Shown here: in pieces, positions 1 through 5,152 of the stretch
Layout: every line of letters starts with the position of its first letter
How positions within the stretch are numbered: position 1 is the first letter of the stretch
NCBI GenBank assembly: GCA_025963815.1
Contig: JAOQAA010000401.1
Span: forward strand, 1-6,182
DNA length: 6,182 nt
Source of the DNA: Capsulimonas sp.
GTDB taxonomy: Bacteria > Armatimonadota > Armatimonadia > Armatimonadales > Capsulimonadaceae
Direction of reading: 5' to 3'
Program-made: the position numbers and the translations under genes
Notes under the pieces: generated by a model
The model's input: only the letters and a program-made list of their open reading frames with translations
Databases searched by the model: none
Told to the model about the DNA's origin: nothing

Positions 1-2
1 TA

Positions 3-86
3 GAAGTGCACGATGTGCCCCTCCGGGCACTCCAGAGAATCAACGATTGCGTTTCTTTTCTGGGACCACTCATTGGCGTGAGTTGA
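3..86 (+). CDS. Possible 3' tail of a gene entering from the left
   Basis: A plus-strand frame is open from the window edge to a TGA at 84-86 and gives 27 residues. They include VPLRALQRIND and the hydrophobic end FLGPLIGVS, which could be the last amphipathic helix of a protein. No family can be recognised from so little. A second plus-strand frame (2-130) and a minus-strand frame starting near 75 are also open across the same bases, so the open frame by itself is weak evidence; this frame was preferred only because its peptide looks more protein-like. A small hairpin (GTGCCC at 15-20, GGGCAC at 25-30) lies inside it. The stretch may instead be non-coding. Confidence 0.2.
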   Translation, partial: EVHDVPLRALQRINDCVSFLGPLIGVS

Positions 87-147
87 TTGTGGCCGAGCGG
101 CGGGCGAAACCCTCTTCAGCAATCGTATGAGAGAAGACAAACGAACG

Positions 148-178
148 CGGCCCGGAAACGCTGTGCGTCTCCGGGCCG
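148..178 (-). terminator. Rho-independent-type terminator of the collagen-like gene
   Basis: CGGCCCGGA at 148-156 pairs perfectly with TCCGGGCCG at 170-178. One mismatch inward, ACGC (158-161) pairs with GCGT (165-168) around a 3-nt loop. Read on the minus strand, the hairpin starts 33 nt after the TAG of the collagen-like gene and is followed by a pyrimidine-rich tail (CGTTCGTTTGTCTTCTCTC). That fits an intrinsic terminator with an impure U-tract. Confidence 0.6.
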
Positions 179-211
179 AGATCGGTATTTTGAGGATCGA
201 AGTAGGCGAAC

Positions 212-1510
212 CTAGTGGGACGAGAAATTACCATTCGTCGTCGGGGCCGTGGATAGGCTGCCGGCCATCCAGCCTTTTTGCGCACTCTCCGTAAGATTTG
301 CGCCGCCGCTGATTGAGGCATAGATGCCGTTCGCCGAATTGTAGAAGCCGCCGCTGACGGTGGAACATAAGCCGCTCGCCGTGTTGTCTACGCCGCCGTT
401 GACGGAGGCGTAGGCGCCGCGCGCCTTGTTTTGGAGGCCGCCGCTGATGGAGGAGGCCCCGCCGCTCGCCGCGTTTTCGGAGCCGCCGCTGATAGAGTCA
501 TAGCTGCCGCTCACCGTATTGCTGTAGCCGCCGGAGACACTGGATCCTTCCCCGCTGGCGGTGTTAAAGAATCCGCCCGTGATCGAAGCGTATGGCGCCG
601 TAATCCTGTTGTTGAAACCGGCGATGATGCCGCCGTAGGAGGTGTAGCCTTGGGCGGCTCCGATGATCAAGTTATGGCTGCCGGTGCGCGCTTGGAAGAC
701 CGTGACGCTGGGCTCATTGTAACCGATGATCAAGTTGCCAAGTCCCGATGTGCTGGAGGTGCGGCCGGTCCCATCCACGATTTGAACATTGACGCCGCTG
801 ATGGTCAGAATATTGTTCGAAAGGCTGAGCTTGTCAAGGATCGCGATCTTGTCCAAGGTGAACCCAGGACCTGCCGGCCCCTGAATCCCTTGCAGCCCCG
901 GGACTCCGGTGTCGCCCTTGACTCCTTGCAGGCCCTGCGCCCCGGTGTCGCCCTTGGCTCCTTGTGGGCCGACGGCTCCCGTATCGCCCTTGGCTCCTTG
1001 TGGACCGGCTAGGCCGATGTCGCCTTTGACGCCTTGCGGGCCGGCGGGGCCCCTGGCGCCTTGCAGCCCCGTCTCGCCCTTCAGGCCTTGCGCTCCCTTG
1101 AGACCTTGCAGTCCCTGCGCTCCCGTGTCGCCCTTCAACCCTTGGGGACCAGCGGATCCCCTCAGCCCTTGCGGGCCAGCGAGACCGGTGTCGCCCTTAG
1201 CTCCCGTGTCGCCTTTGACGCCTTGCGGGCCGGCGGGTCCAGGGGTCGGATGAGCTTTCAAATAGGTGATCTGCTCTTGCAGATTGGCAGTCTTGCCCTG
1301 GAGATTGTCGACCCGCCCGTGTAGGTCGACGGTTACGGCCTGTAGATCGGCGATTTGCGCTTGTAGGGACGCGAGGGTTGGAGACGAAGATTGCGCCTGT
1401 GCGGGGCCAATATGGGTGAGCGACAGCGCTCCCAGAGTCGAGAGGACGCCGATGGACATGAGCCCAAAATTTCGGCCGGCGCGCCGCAGGGAGGACGAGA
1501 GAGTGATCAT
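212..1510 (-). CDS. Exported collagen-like protein with coiled coil and SGG-repeat head
   Basis: 432 residues. The ATG at 1510 was chosen because GGAAAGG (1524-1518) lies 7 nt upstream; an in-frame TTG at 1534 would swallow that site. Residues 1-40 look like a Sec signal peptide (RR at 9-10, hydrophobic 19-31, then IGPAQAQ). Residues 46-84 form a six-heptad coiled coil with Leu at 49, 56, 63, 70, 77 and 84. Residues 91-216 are 42 uninterrupted Gly-X-Y triplets, rich in GPQ, GDT and GxK (collagen-repeat family, Pfam PF01391 type). After a linker with two NLIIG motifs, residues 297-403 hold 15-residue repeats of the form SxSGGxxNxASG, resembling the heads of YadA-like and phage-tail fibre proteins. 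The coiled coil probably trimerises the chain and nucleates the triple helix. No C-terminal beta-barrel anchor, LPXTG motif or transmembrane segment is visible, so the protein is secreted or held by a partner. The gene stands alone, with its own promoter and terminator. The exact ligand or role is unknown. Confidence 0.9.
   Translation of the reverse strand: MITLSSSLRRAGRNFGLMSIGVLSTLGALSLTHIGPAQAQSSSPTLASLQAQIADLQAVTVDLHGRVDNLQGKTANLQEQITYLKAHPTPGPAGPQGVKGDTGAKGDTGLAGPQGLRGSAGPQGLKGDTGAQGLQGLKGAQGLKGETGLQGARGPAGPQGVKGDIGLAGPQGAKGDTGAVGPQGAKGDTGAQGLQGVKGDTGVPGLQGIQGPAGPGFTLDKIAILDKLSLSNNILTISGVNVQIVDGTGRTSSTSGLGNLIIGYNEPSVTVFQARTGSHNLIIGAAQGYTSYGGIIAGFNNRITAPYASITGGFFNTASGEGSSVSGGYSNTVSGSYDSISGGSENAASGGASSISGGLQNKARGAYASVNGGVDNTASGLCSTVSGGFYNSANGIYASISGGANLTESAQKGWMAGSLSTAPTTNGNFSSH
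292..628 (-). repeat. 45-bp tandem modules encoding the 15-residue SGG head repeats
   Basis: The codons for residues 295-407 of the collagen-like protein repeat with an exact 15-residue period: paired small residues (AG or GG) fall at 297, 312, 327, 342, 357, 372, 387 and 402. The consensus is roughly (S/A)(S/T)(I/V)SGGxxNxASGxY. At DNA level the copies are related but diverged, appearing on the plus strand as recurring CCGCCGCTGA followed by CCGCTCGCCG-type blocks. Such repeats in known head domains form parallel beta-rolls; here that is an inference. Confidence 0.8.
863..1240 (-). repeat. Collagen Gly-X-Y repeat tract with direct DNA repeats
   Basis: The tract is 378 bp encoding 42 perfect Gly-X-Y triplets. 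It contains near-identical DNA copies. A 30-bp sequence is perfectly repeated at 1019-1048 and 1208-1237 (encoding PAGPQGVKGD), and a 20-bp sequence is repeated at 948-967 and 984-1003, 36 bp apart (a 12-residue unit). All spacings are multiples of 9 bp, so recombination between copies would keep frame and triplet phase. Confidence 0.85.
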
Positions 1511-1564
1511 GAAGAAGCCTTTCCACGCTATCAAAGTTTAAAGTTCAAACAGTAATATGAATAC

Positions 1565-1573
1565 AGTATAGCA
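1565..1573 (-). promoter_or_regulatory. Candidate extended -10 promoter of the collagen-like gene
   Basis: The minus strand reads TGCTATACT at 1573-1565, a TGn extension followed by TATACT (5 of 6 to TATAAT). Transcription would start near 1558, leaving a leader of about 48 nt before the ATG at 1510. No good -35 hexamer lies at normal spacing, which is usual for extended -10 promoters. This is a pattern match only. Confidence 0.45.
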
Positions 1574-1592
1574 GGCAATCCGGAAATAATTT

Positions 1593-1621
1593 TTAACAAT
1601 ATCAAAACGCATTACTTTATT
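1593..1621 (+). promoter_or_regulatory. Candidate promoter of the aldo/keto reductase gene
   Basis: TTAACA (1593-1598, 5 of 6 to TTGACA) and TTTATT (1616-1621, 4 of 6 to TATAAT) are separated by exactly 17 bp in the AT-rich divergent region. A start near 1628 would give a leader of about 110 nt. It lies back to back with the promoter proposed for the collagen-like gene, about 20 bp away, so the two could share regulation. The -10 match is weak. Confidence 0.3.
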
Positions 1622-1650
1622 GAAGAATGATAAAAATACTCGCTTGAGAG

Positions 1651-1677
1651 AATCGTGCAAGAATTTGCGATTAATCG
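1651..1677. promoter_or_regulatory. Nested inverted repeats, possible operator
   Basis: CGATTAATCG at 1668-1677 is a perfect 10-bp palindrome. It overlaps a second, imperfect inverted repeat formed by AATCGTGCAA (1651-1660) and TTGCGATT (1665-1672), with one bulged T. The AATCG element therefore occurs three times in 27 bp, downstream of the proposed promoter and 60 bp before the reductase start codon. This is a typical place for a repressor site, or the element could fold in the leader RNA. No regulator gene is adjacent. Confidence 0.3.
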
Positions 1678-1724
1678 GTTATGCGTCCTGGCCTTGGCTC
1701 TTCCATAATCACAGTATCGAATTT

Positions 1725-1731
1725 GGAGGAG
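1725..1731 (+). promoter_or_regulatory. Ribosome binding site fixing the aldo/keto reductase start
   Basis: GGAGGAG lies 6-7 nt before the ATG at 1738. It sets the start there rather than at the in-frame ATG at 1681, whose extra 19 residues would lie upstream of the conserved AKR N-terminus (YKLLGRSGLRVSEICLG). Confidence 0.85.
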
Positions 1732-1737
1732 AACACT

Positions 1738-2784
1738 ATGAAATACAAACTGCTGGGGCGCAGCGGGCTGCGCGTTTCGGAGATCTGTCTGGGAACGATG
1801 ACCTTTGGCGAGGACTGGGGATGGGGAGCGGGCAAGGAGGATTCGCAGGCGGTGTTCGACGCCTTTGTGGCGGCGGGCGGCAACTTTATCGATACGGCCA
1901 ATATGTACACGAACGGCAGCAGCGAAAGAATCGTGGGGGAGCTGATCGCGCAGGACCGGGATCGGTTTGTGCTGGCGACCAAGTTCTCGCTGAACGACCG
2001 GATGGGGGAGAACTTGTTTCCTGGCGATCCGAACGCAGGCGGCAACCATCGCAAGAACCTGCGGCGTTCGGTGGAGGGCAGCCTGAAGCGATTAGGGACG
2101 GATTATATCGATCTGCTTTGGCTGCACGCCTGGGACTTCACCACGCCCGTGGACGAAGTGATGCAGTCGCTGGACGATTTGGTGCGGGCGGGTAAGGTGA
2201 ACTATGTGGGCGTTTCGGACACGCCGGCCTGGATCGTGTCGCAGGCCAATACGCTGGCCGAACTGCGCGGGTGGACGCCGTTTGTCGCCCTCCAGATCGA
2301 GTACAGTCTGATCGAACGCACCCCGGAGCGCGATCTGATCCCGATGGCGAATGCGCTGGGCCTGAGCGTCACTCCCTGGTCGCCGCTCGCCCAGGGCGTG
2401 CTTACCGGGAAGTACAACGGTGGTGCGAAAACGGAAGGAACACGCTTTGAAGCGACCGGAGGAAATGCTGTGCCGGAGCGCAGCCTCACCATCGCGCAAG
2501 CCGTCATCGATGTCGCCGCCGAGATCGGGACAACTCCCTCTCAGGTGGCGCTTGCCTGGCTGCTCGCGCAGGGGCCAAGCGTGATCCCGATCGTCGGCAC
2601 GCGCAAGCTTGCCCAAATCGAAGACAACCTCGCCAGCGTGGACGTGACGCTTGGCGCCGAGCAGCTGACAAAACTGAACGAAGCCAGCGAGATCGAACTC
2701 GGCTTCCCGCACGACATGATCGCCTCGCCCATGGTCCGAAGCTTCGTGACCGGCGGGAACGACGCGTTGATCGTGAAGCGGTAA
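1738..2784 (+). CDS. Aldo/keto reductase family oxidoreductase
   Basis: 348 residues, a full-length single-domain AKR (TIM barrel, Pfam PF00248). It should reduce aldehydes or ketones with NADPH in the cytoplasm; there is no signal peptide or membrane segment. The N-terminal barrel-bottom hairpin YKLLGRSGLRVS is followed by LGTMTFG (19-24). The catalytic tetrad is complete: D52 and Y57 (FIDTANMY), K82 (LATKF) and H130 (LLWLHAWD). Further AKR signatures are GVSD (158-161), PWSPLAQGVLTGKY (213-226) and the cofactor loop IPIVGTRKLAQIEDN (283-297), where R289 should bind the 2'-phosphate of NADPH. The sequence resembles the YajO/Tas-like aryl-alcohol dehydrogenase group, but the substrate cannot be read from sequence. 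The gene is monocistronic, divergent from the collagen-like gene and closed by a strong hairpin just after its stop. Confidence 0.95.
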   Translation: MKYKLLGRSGLRVSEICLGTMTFGEDWGWGAGKEDSQAVFDAFVAAGGNFIDTANMYTNGSSERIVGELIAQDRDRFVLATKFSLNDRMGENLFPGDPNAGGNHRKNLRRSVEGSLKRLGTDYIDLLWLHAWDFTTPVDEVMQSLDDLVRAGKVNYVGVSDTPAWIVSQANTLAELRGWTPFVALQIEYSLIERTPERDLIPMANALGLSVTPWSPLAQGVLTGKYNGGAKTEGTRFEATGGNAVPERSLTIAQAVIDVAAEIGTTPSQVALAWLLAQGPSVIPIVGTRKLAQIEDNLASVDVTLGAEQLTKLNEASEIELGFPHDMIASPMVRSFVTGGNDALIVKR

Positions 2785-2791
2785 AACAACC

Positions 2792-2825
2792 AGCCGCCGC
2801 CAAATGTGGAGATTTGGCGGCGGCT
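2792..2825 (+). terminator. Strong hairpin after the aldo/keto reductase gene
   Basis: AGCCGCCGCCAAAT (2792-2805) and ATTTGGCGGCGGCT (2812-2825) form a perfect 14-bp stem with a 6-nt loop, 8 nt after the reductase stop codon. The downstream sequence (ATTGCCATATC) is not a U-tract. It is therefore either a non-canonical terminator or an mRNA 3'-end stabilising structure. It separates the reductase from the ankyrin gene. Confidence 0.55.
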
Positions 2826-2863
2826 ATTGCCATATCATCAACCTCAGTCTCTCATTGCTCCAG

Positions 2864-2880
2864 TATAATAGATCTATTAT
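2864..2880 (+). promoter_or_regulatory. TATAAT box within a 16-bp palindrome at the ankyrin gene start
   Basis: A consensus TATAAT (2864-2869) sits only 9 nt before the ATG at 2879, so transcription should begin around 2876 and yield an almost leaderless mRNA. ATAATAGATCTATTAT at 2865-2880 is a perfect 16-bp palindrome covering the -10 box, the predicted start point and the first two bases of the start codon. That is an ideal operator position. No Shine-Dalgarno site precedes the ATG, and no convincing -35 is present. Confidence 0.5.
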
Positions 2881-3754
2881 GGAAGACAAAAAGAGGCGCA
2901 ACACAAAGTTCTACCGAGCCGTCTTGAAAGGCGACGCCGCGCAAGTCACCACCTTGGTGCGAGCCGGCGCCAACCCGAATGAGCCTGGCCGATTCGGAGA
3001 GCCGCCGCTGGTGGACGCTGCTCTGCGAGGCAGCATCGACTGCATCCGCGCCTTGCTCGACGCCGGCGCGGATCTTCACGCCGTGGACCGCGCCGACCGA
3101 ACCCTGCTTCACCTTGCGGCGTGGCGTGGCGGCATTGCCTCCGTGCATTACCTGCTCGGCTTAGGGCTGGATGTCAACGCAAGAGACAACGTCCGCTCAA
3201 CGCCCATGCACTACGCTGCGGCGCATTACAGCCCTACTGTCCCTGCTGCCTCTGTGGAAATCTGCGCCGTGCTGCTGGAAGCCGGCGCGGACATCCATGC
3301 GCGATCCGACGACGCCACAACGCCGCTGATGGTCGCAGCCGCATCCATGCGGATCGAAGCCCTGCGCTTCCTCGCCGAACACGGCGCCGACGTGAACGCC
3401 CGCGCCAACGATGGCAAAACCGCGCTCATGAGCGTCGCCAGGCTCGGTCATAGACCGGAAATTGCGGAACTGCTCTTGACACTCGGCGCCGATGTAAACG
3501 CTCAGGACAACCGGGGACGCACTGCACTGATGCACGCCATGCATCAAACGCGGGGTGATGTTCTCCACATACTCCTCAAGGCCGGCGCGGACATCGACGT
3601 GCGCAATCACGATGGCAAAACCGCTCTCGACATCATCCAGGAATACGCAGACCGTTTCCAGCAAGACCACTCCAAAACCATCGCCATCCTCACACACGCC
3701 CACGAAAAACACATCGCGCAAAATCGTGTGGAGCGCAGTATAATTACTCCATGA
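2879..3754 (+). CDS. Ankyrin-repeat protein
   Basis: 291 residues made almost wholly of ankyrin repeats, about seven full plus a degenerate last one (Pfam PF12796 type). They start near residues 9, 42, 75, 108, 148, 180, 214 and 247. Typical elements are GADLHAVDRADRTLLHLAA, GLDVNARDN, GADIHARSD, HGADVNARANDGKTAL, GADVNAQDNRGRTAL and GADIDVRNHDGKTAL. Repeat 4 carries an insertion of about 5 residues (SPTVPAA). There is no signal peptide, membrane segment or enzymatic domain, so it is a cytoplasmic protein-binding scaffold whose partner is unknown. The ATG at 2879 was chosen because the N-terminus MEDKKRRNTKFYRAVLKGD begins cleanly into repeat 1. The earlier in-frame ATG at 2804 lies in the terminator hairpin, upstream of the TATAAT box. 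The stop overlaps the next start (ATGA at 3751-3754), so the small membrane protein may be its partner. Confidence 0.93.
   Translation: MEDKKRRNTKFYRAVLKGDAAQVTTLVRAGANPNEPGRFGEPPLVDAALRGSIDCIRALLDAGADLHAVDRADRTLLHLAAWRGGIASVHYLLGLGLDVNARDNVRSTPMHYAAAHYSPTVPAASVEICAVLLEAGADIHARSDDATTPLMVAAASMRIEALRFLAEHGADVNARANDGKTALMSVARLGHRPEIAELLLTLGADVNAQDNRGRTALMHAMHQTRGDVLHILLKAGADIDVRNHDGKTALDIIQEYADRFQQDHSKTIAILTHAHEKHIAQNRVERSIITP
3739..3744 (+). promoter_or_regulatory. TATAAT box inside the ankyrin gene end, 6 nt before the next start
   Basis: CAGTATAAT (3736-3744) repeats the nonamer found before the ankyrin gene (2861-2869) and ends 6 nt before the ATG at 3751. Transcription starting 7 nt after the box would begin on the A of that ATG, giving a truly leaderless mRNA. 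It would let the membrane protein be made without the ankyrin protein. There is no clear -35, and the box lies inside codons for RSII, so it may be coincidental. Confidence 0.35.
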
Positions 3755-3993
3755 GCGAAATCGAACCAGCCCCTGTCTCGCCTCACCCGAAGAAAACGTT
3801 ACGCAGAATACTGCTCGGAAATTCCGAGACGCTGCGCAGACGCCTGATCCTTGTAGCCTGGATCGCGGCTGCGTACGCCGTGCTTCTCCCAATTGCGTAT
3901 TTCATGCTTTGGAATCACGGCGGCATGGGAGCTTATTTTATAGCCGCCTTCATGCTCTGTTACTTCTTTTATTTAGATCCGGCCTCCAAATAG
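3751..3993 (+). CDS. Small two-helix inner-membrane protein
   Basis: 80 residues, of no family I recognise. A polar, basic N-terminus (PHPKKTLRRILLGNSETLRRR, residues 11-31 in part) leads into a hydrophobic helix at about 32-53 (LILVAWIAAAYAVLLPIAYF). A short loop NHGGMG and a second helix at about 60-75 (AYFIAAFMLCYFFYL) follow, then DPASK. By the positive-inside rule both ends should be cytoplasmic. The ATG overlaps the ankyrin stop codon (ATGA), the usual sign of translational coupling, and no Shine-Dalgarno site is seen. One reading is a membrane anchor or docking partner for the ankyrin protein. A hydrophobic two-helix protein in this position could also be an unrelated hypothetical. Codon use fits its neighbours. 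Confidence 0.75.
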   Translation: MSEIEPAPVSPHPKKTLRRILLGNSETLRRRLILVAWIAAAYAVLLPIAYFMLWNHGGMGAYFIAAFMLCYFFYLDPASK

Positions 3994-4282
3994 CGCCATG
4001 CATATCTGCATCGACCTGATCGATAAGCCGCCGCCGCACGGGCCTGTGATATCGTGACCTCGCCGCGCGTCCATGCCCGAGCCTGCGCGATCGCACATCG
4101 CGGCCCGTCATCCCCAGTCCGCGCTTCTTCGAAGAAATGCAGCACATGCTCCGCGCATGCGGCGGCCCATACCGCAAGAAGGCGATAGTTCAGACTTCGG
4201 GCATCGCATGTTACGCACACTGCGCCCGGCGATTTTAATCGCCGGGCGCGCGGCGCATTTCTATGACGGCGCGGGCGCTTGC
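3994..4282. other. Non-coding interval between convergent genes
   Basis: 289 bp between the stop of the small membrane protein and the stop of the nuclease. Frames are open on both strands (for example 4073-4318 plus), but none has a ribosome site, a recognisable family or a convincing peptide, so no gene is called. It is rich in short palindromes: TTCTTCGAAGAA at 4125-4136, GCGATCGC at 4087-4094 and ATGCA/TGCAT arms near 3998-4012. It also holds a strong hairpin at 4222-4249. Confidence 0.6.
4222..4249 (-). terminator. Hairpin between convergent genes, probable terminator of the nuclease gene
   Basis: GCGCCCGGCGATT (4222-4234) and AATCGCCGGGCGC (4237-4249) are perfect 13-base arms around TT; in practice a 10-11 bp GC-rich stem with an AT loop would form. 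It lies 33 nt beyond the nuclease stop codon. Neither strand has a clean U-tract after it, although the plus strand reaches GCATTTC. Its location between tail-to-tail genes favours a termination or mRNA-end role. Confidence 0.5.
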
Positions 4283-5152
4283 TTATTGCGGCGCGTCGCG
4301 CAGGGTTTCCCGCAGTAATCCCGCTAAACGATATCCGGCCAATGTGATGCGCTGCTGCGATGTGGAGAGCGTTTTTTTTGCGTATGCTTTGCTGGGCTTT
4401 TTGCCTTCGCGCAGGCTGTAGACCCGCAGGTGCAGGGCGTAGCTTTCTTCCGCCCACTCGATGGGGTTGAGATGCGTGGCGCCCGGGAGAGATGCGATGG
4501 GCGTCTTGTGCTCCAGGGCGAGCGCTTTTGTCTCGGGAGACCCGGGCGTCGCCTCCAGGGTTAGCGCGGTGTCCCAATAGGCGTGGAGCTCGGTATCGCG
4601 CGTGTGCGCCGCCGGGGGCGGGAGCTTGAAGAAGAAGGAGTTGCCGCCCTTGTCGCCTTCGGGCGCGGGATGCGCGGGAGTGACGCGTGTCATGCAGTGG
4701 AGCGGCTGGTGGGCGTCACCGACCAGATGGATGATCCAGGCGAGGGCGTCGGCGCGCTCGGTGGGTGTTTTGCCTGTGTTTTTGAGAGTGGATGTGTTTT
4801 TCGCGATCGCCGAGGTGACGGTGTTCGGCTGCTGGAGAAACGCGGCCTGCTCATCGAGCGAGAGCGCGGATGTGTCGGTGACGGTGACATCCGCGAAGTG
4901 CCATTCGGGGTGGCGATCGCCCGAGGGCACGGCGTTCGTGTGCTTGATATCGTCCGGCCATACGCTCAGCTTGTCCAGCGTGCGGTGGCGAGGGTCGGCG
5001 TCCATGATCGCTTTGACTTTGATTTTGGTGGGAGCGTCGAGGCTGTCAAACGCGATGTTCGCGACGGTTTGGTGACCGACGGCGTCCCAGGCGTGGCCGG
5101 CGAGAGGGGCCGCAAACAGCAGCGAGGCGGCAATTAAGAGAGTGCGGTTCAT
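4283..5152 (-). CDS. Exported S1/P1-family zinc-dependent nuclease
   Basis: 289 residues. The ATG at 5152 was chosen because AAGGAG (5168-5163) lies 10 nt upstream and it opens directly into a signal peptide (MNRTLLIAASLLFAAPLAGHA). Cleavage after A21 would expose W22, which in this family (Pfam PF02265) binds zinc through its free amino group. All nine tri-zinc ligands can be matched to nuclease P1 by spacing: W22, H27 (WDAVGH), D67 (VWPDD), H85 (EWHF), H142 and D146 and H152 (HLVGDAHQPLH), H190 and D194 (ELHAYWD), with GGN at 169-171. The enzyme should cleave single-stranded DNA or RNA, possibly with 3'-nucleotidase activity, in the periplasm or medium, supplying phosphate and nucleosides. 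Only one cysteine (C153) is present, so the disulfides of fungal P1 are absent. The family shares its fold with phospholipase C, but the motifs favour a nuclease. It is transcribed alone, divergent from the glycohydrolase gene. Confidence 0.95.
   Translation of the reverse strand: MNRTLLIAASLLFAAPLAGHAWDAVGHQTVANIAFDSLDAPTKIKVKAIMDADPRHRTLDKLSVWPDDIKHTNAVPSGDRHPEWHFADVTVTDTSALSLDEQAAFLQQPNTVTSAIAKNTSTLKNTGKTPTERADALAWIIHLVGDAHQPLHCMTRVTPAHPAPEGDKGGNSFFFKLPPPAAHTRDTELHAYWDTALTLEATPGSPETKALALEHKTPIASLPGATHLNPIEWAEESYALHLRVYSLREGKKPSKAYAKKTLSTSQQRITLAGYRLAGLLRETLRDAPQ

Noticed and set aside
290..630. CRISPR-like regular spacing in the 45-bp repeats
   Set aside because: The repeats are diverged, directly tandem and keep an open reading frame; there are no constant repeats separating unique spacers.
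431..1012. 193-codon open frame on the plus strand opposite the collagen-like gene
   Set aside because: It is antisense to the collagen and SGG repeats. The peptide is a low-complexity by-product of the repeat codons, with no ribosome site or domain.
909..1253. Plus-strand Pro/Cys-rich frame (repeated SPLAPCGP)
   Set aside because: It is the direct complement of the Gly-X-Y codons; its periodicity is explained by the collagen repeat on the other strand.
212..1534. Longer version of the collagen-like protein starting at a TTG at 1534
   Set aside because: The ATG at 1510 has GGAAAGG 7 nt upstream and starts a normal signal peptide; the longer form would translate through that ribosome site.
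1627..1647. Seven-codon frame MIKILA in the reductase leader, as a possible leader peptide
   Set aside because: No ribosome site, no regulatory codon run and no attenuator-like hairpin pair around it.
2092..2712. 206-codon minus-strand frame opposite the aldo/keto reductase
   Set aside because: It lies wholly inside a well-supported gene and encodes no recognisable domain; long antisense frames are common in GC-rich genes.
2804..2878. N-terminal extension of the ankyrin protein from an ATG at 2804
   Set aside because: The ATG sits in the terminator hairpin, upstream of the TATAAT box, and adds residues that do not fit an ankyrin repeat or a signal peptide.
3197..3892. 231-codon minus-strand frame across the ankyrin and membrane-protein genes
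   Set aside because: It is antisense to two supported genes, and no start signal or domain is visible.
3969..4577. 202-codon minus-strand frame running through the intergenic gap and nuclease C-terminus
   Set aside because: It overlaps the nuclease on the same strand in another frame. The Arg/Ala-rich peptide has no family signature.
4583..5137. 184-codon plus-strand frame opposite the nuclease
   Set aside because: It mirrors the nuclease codons; the nuclease has complete zinc ligands, a signal peptide and a ribosome site.
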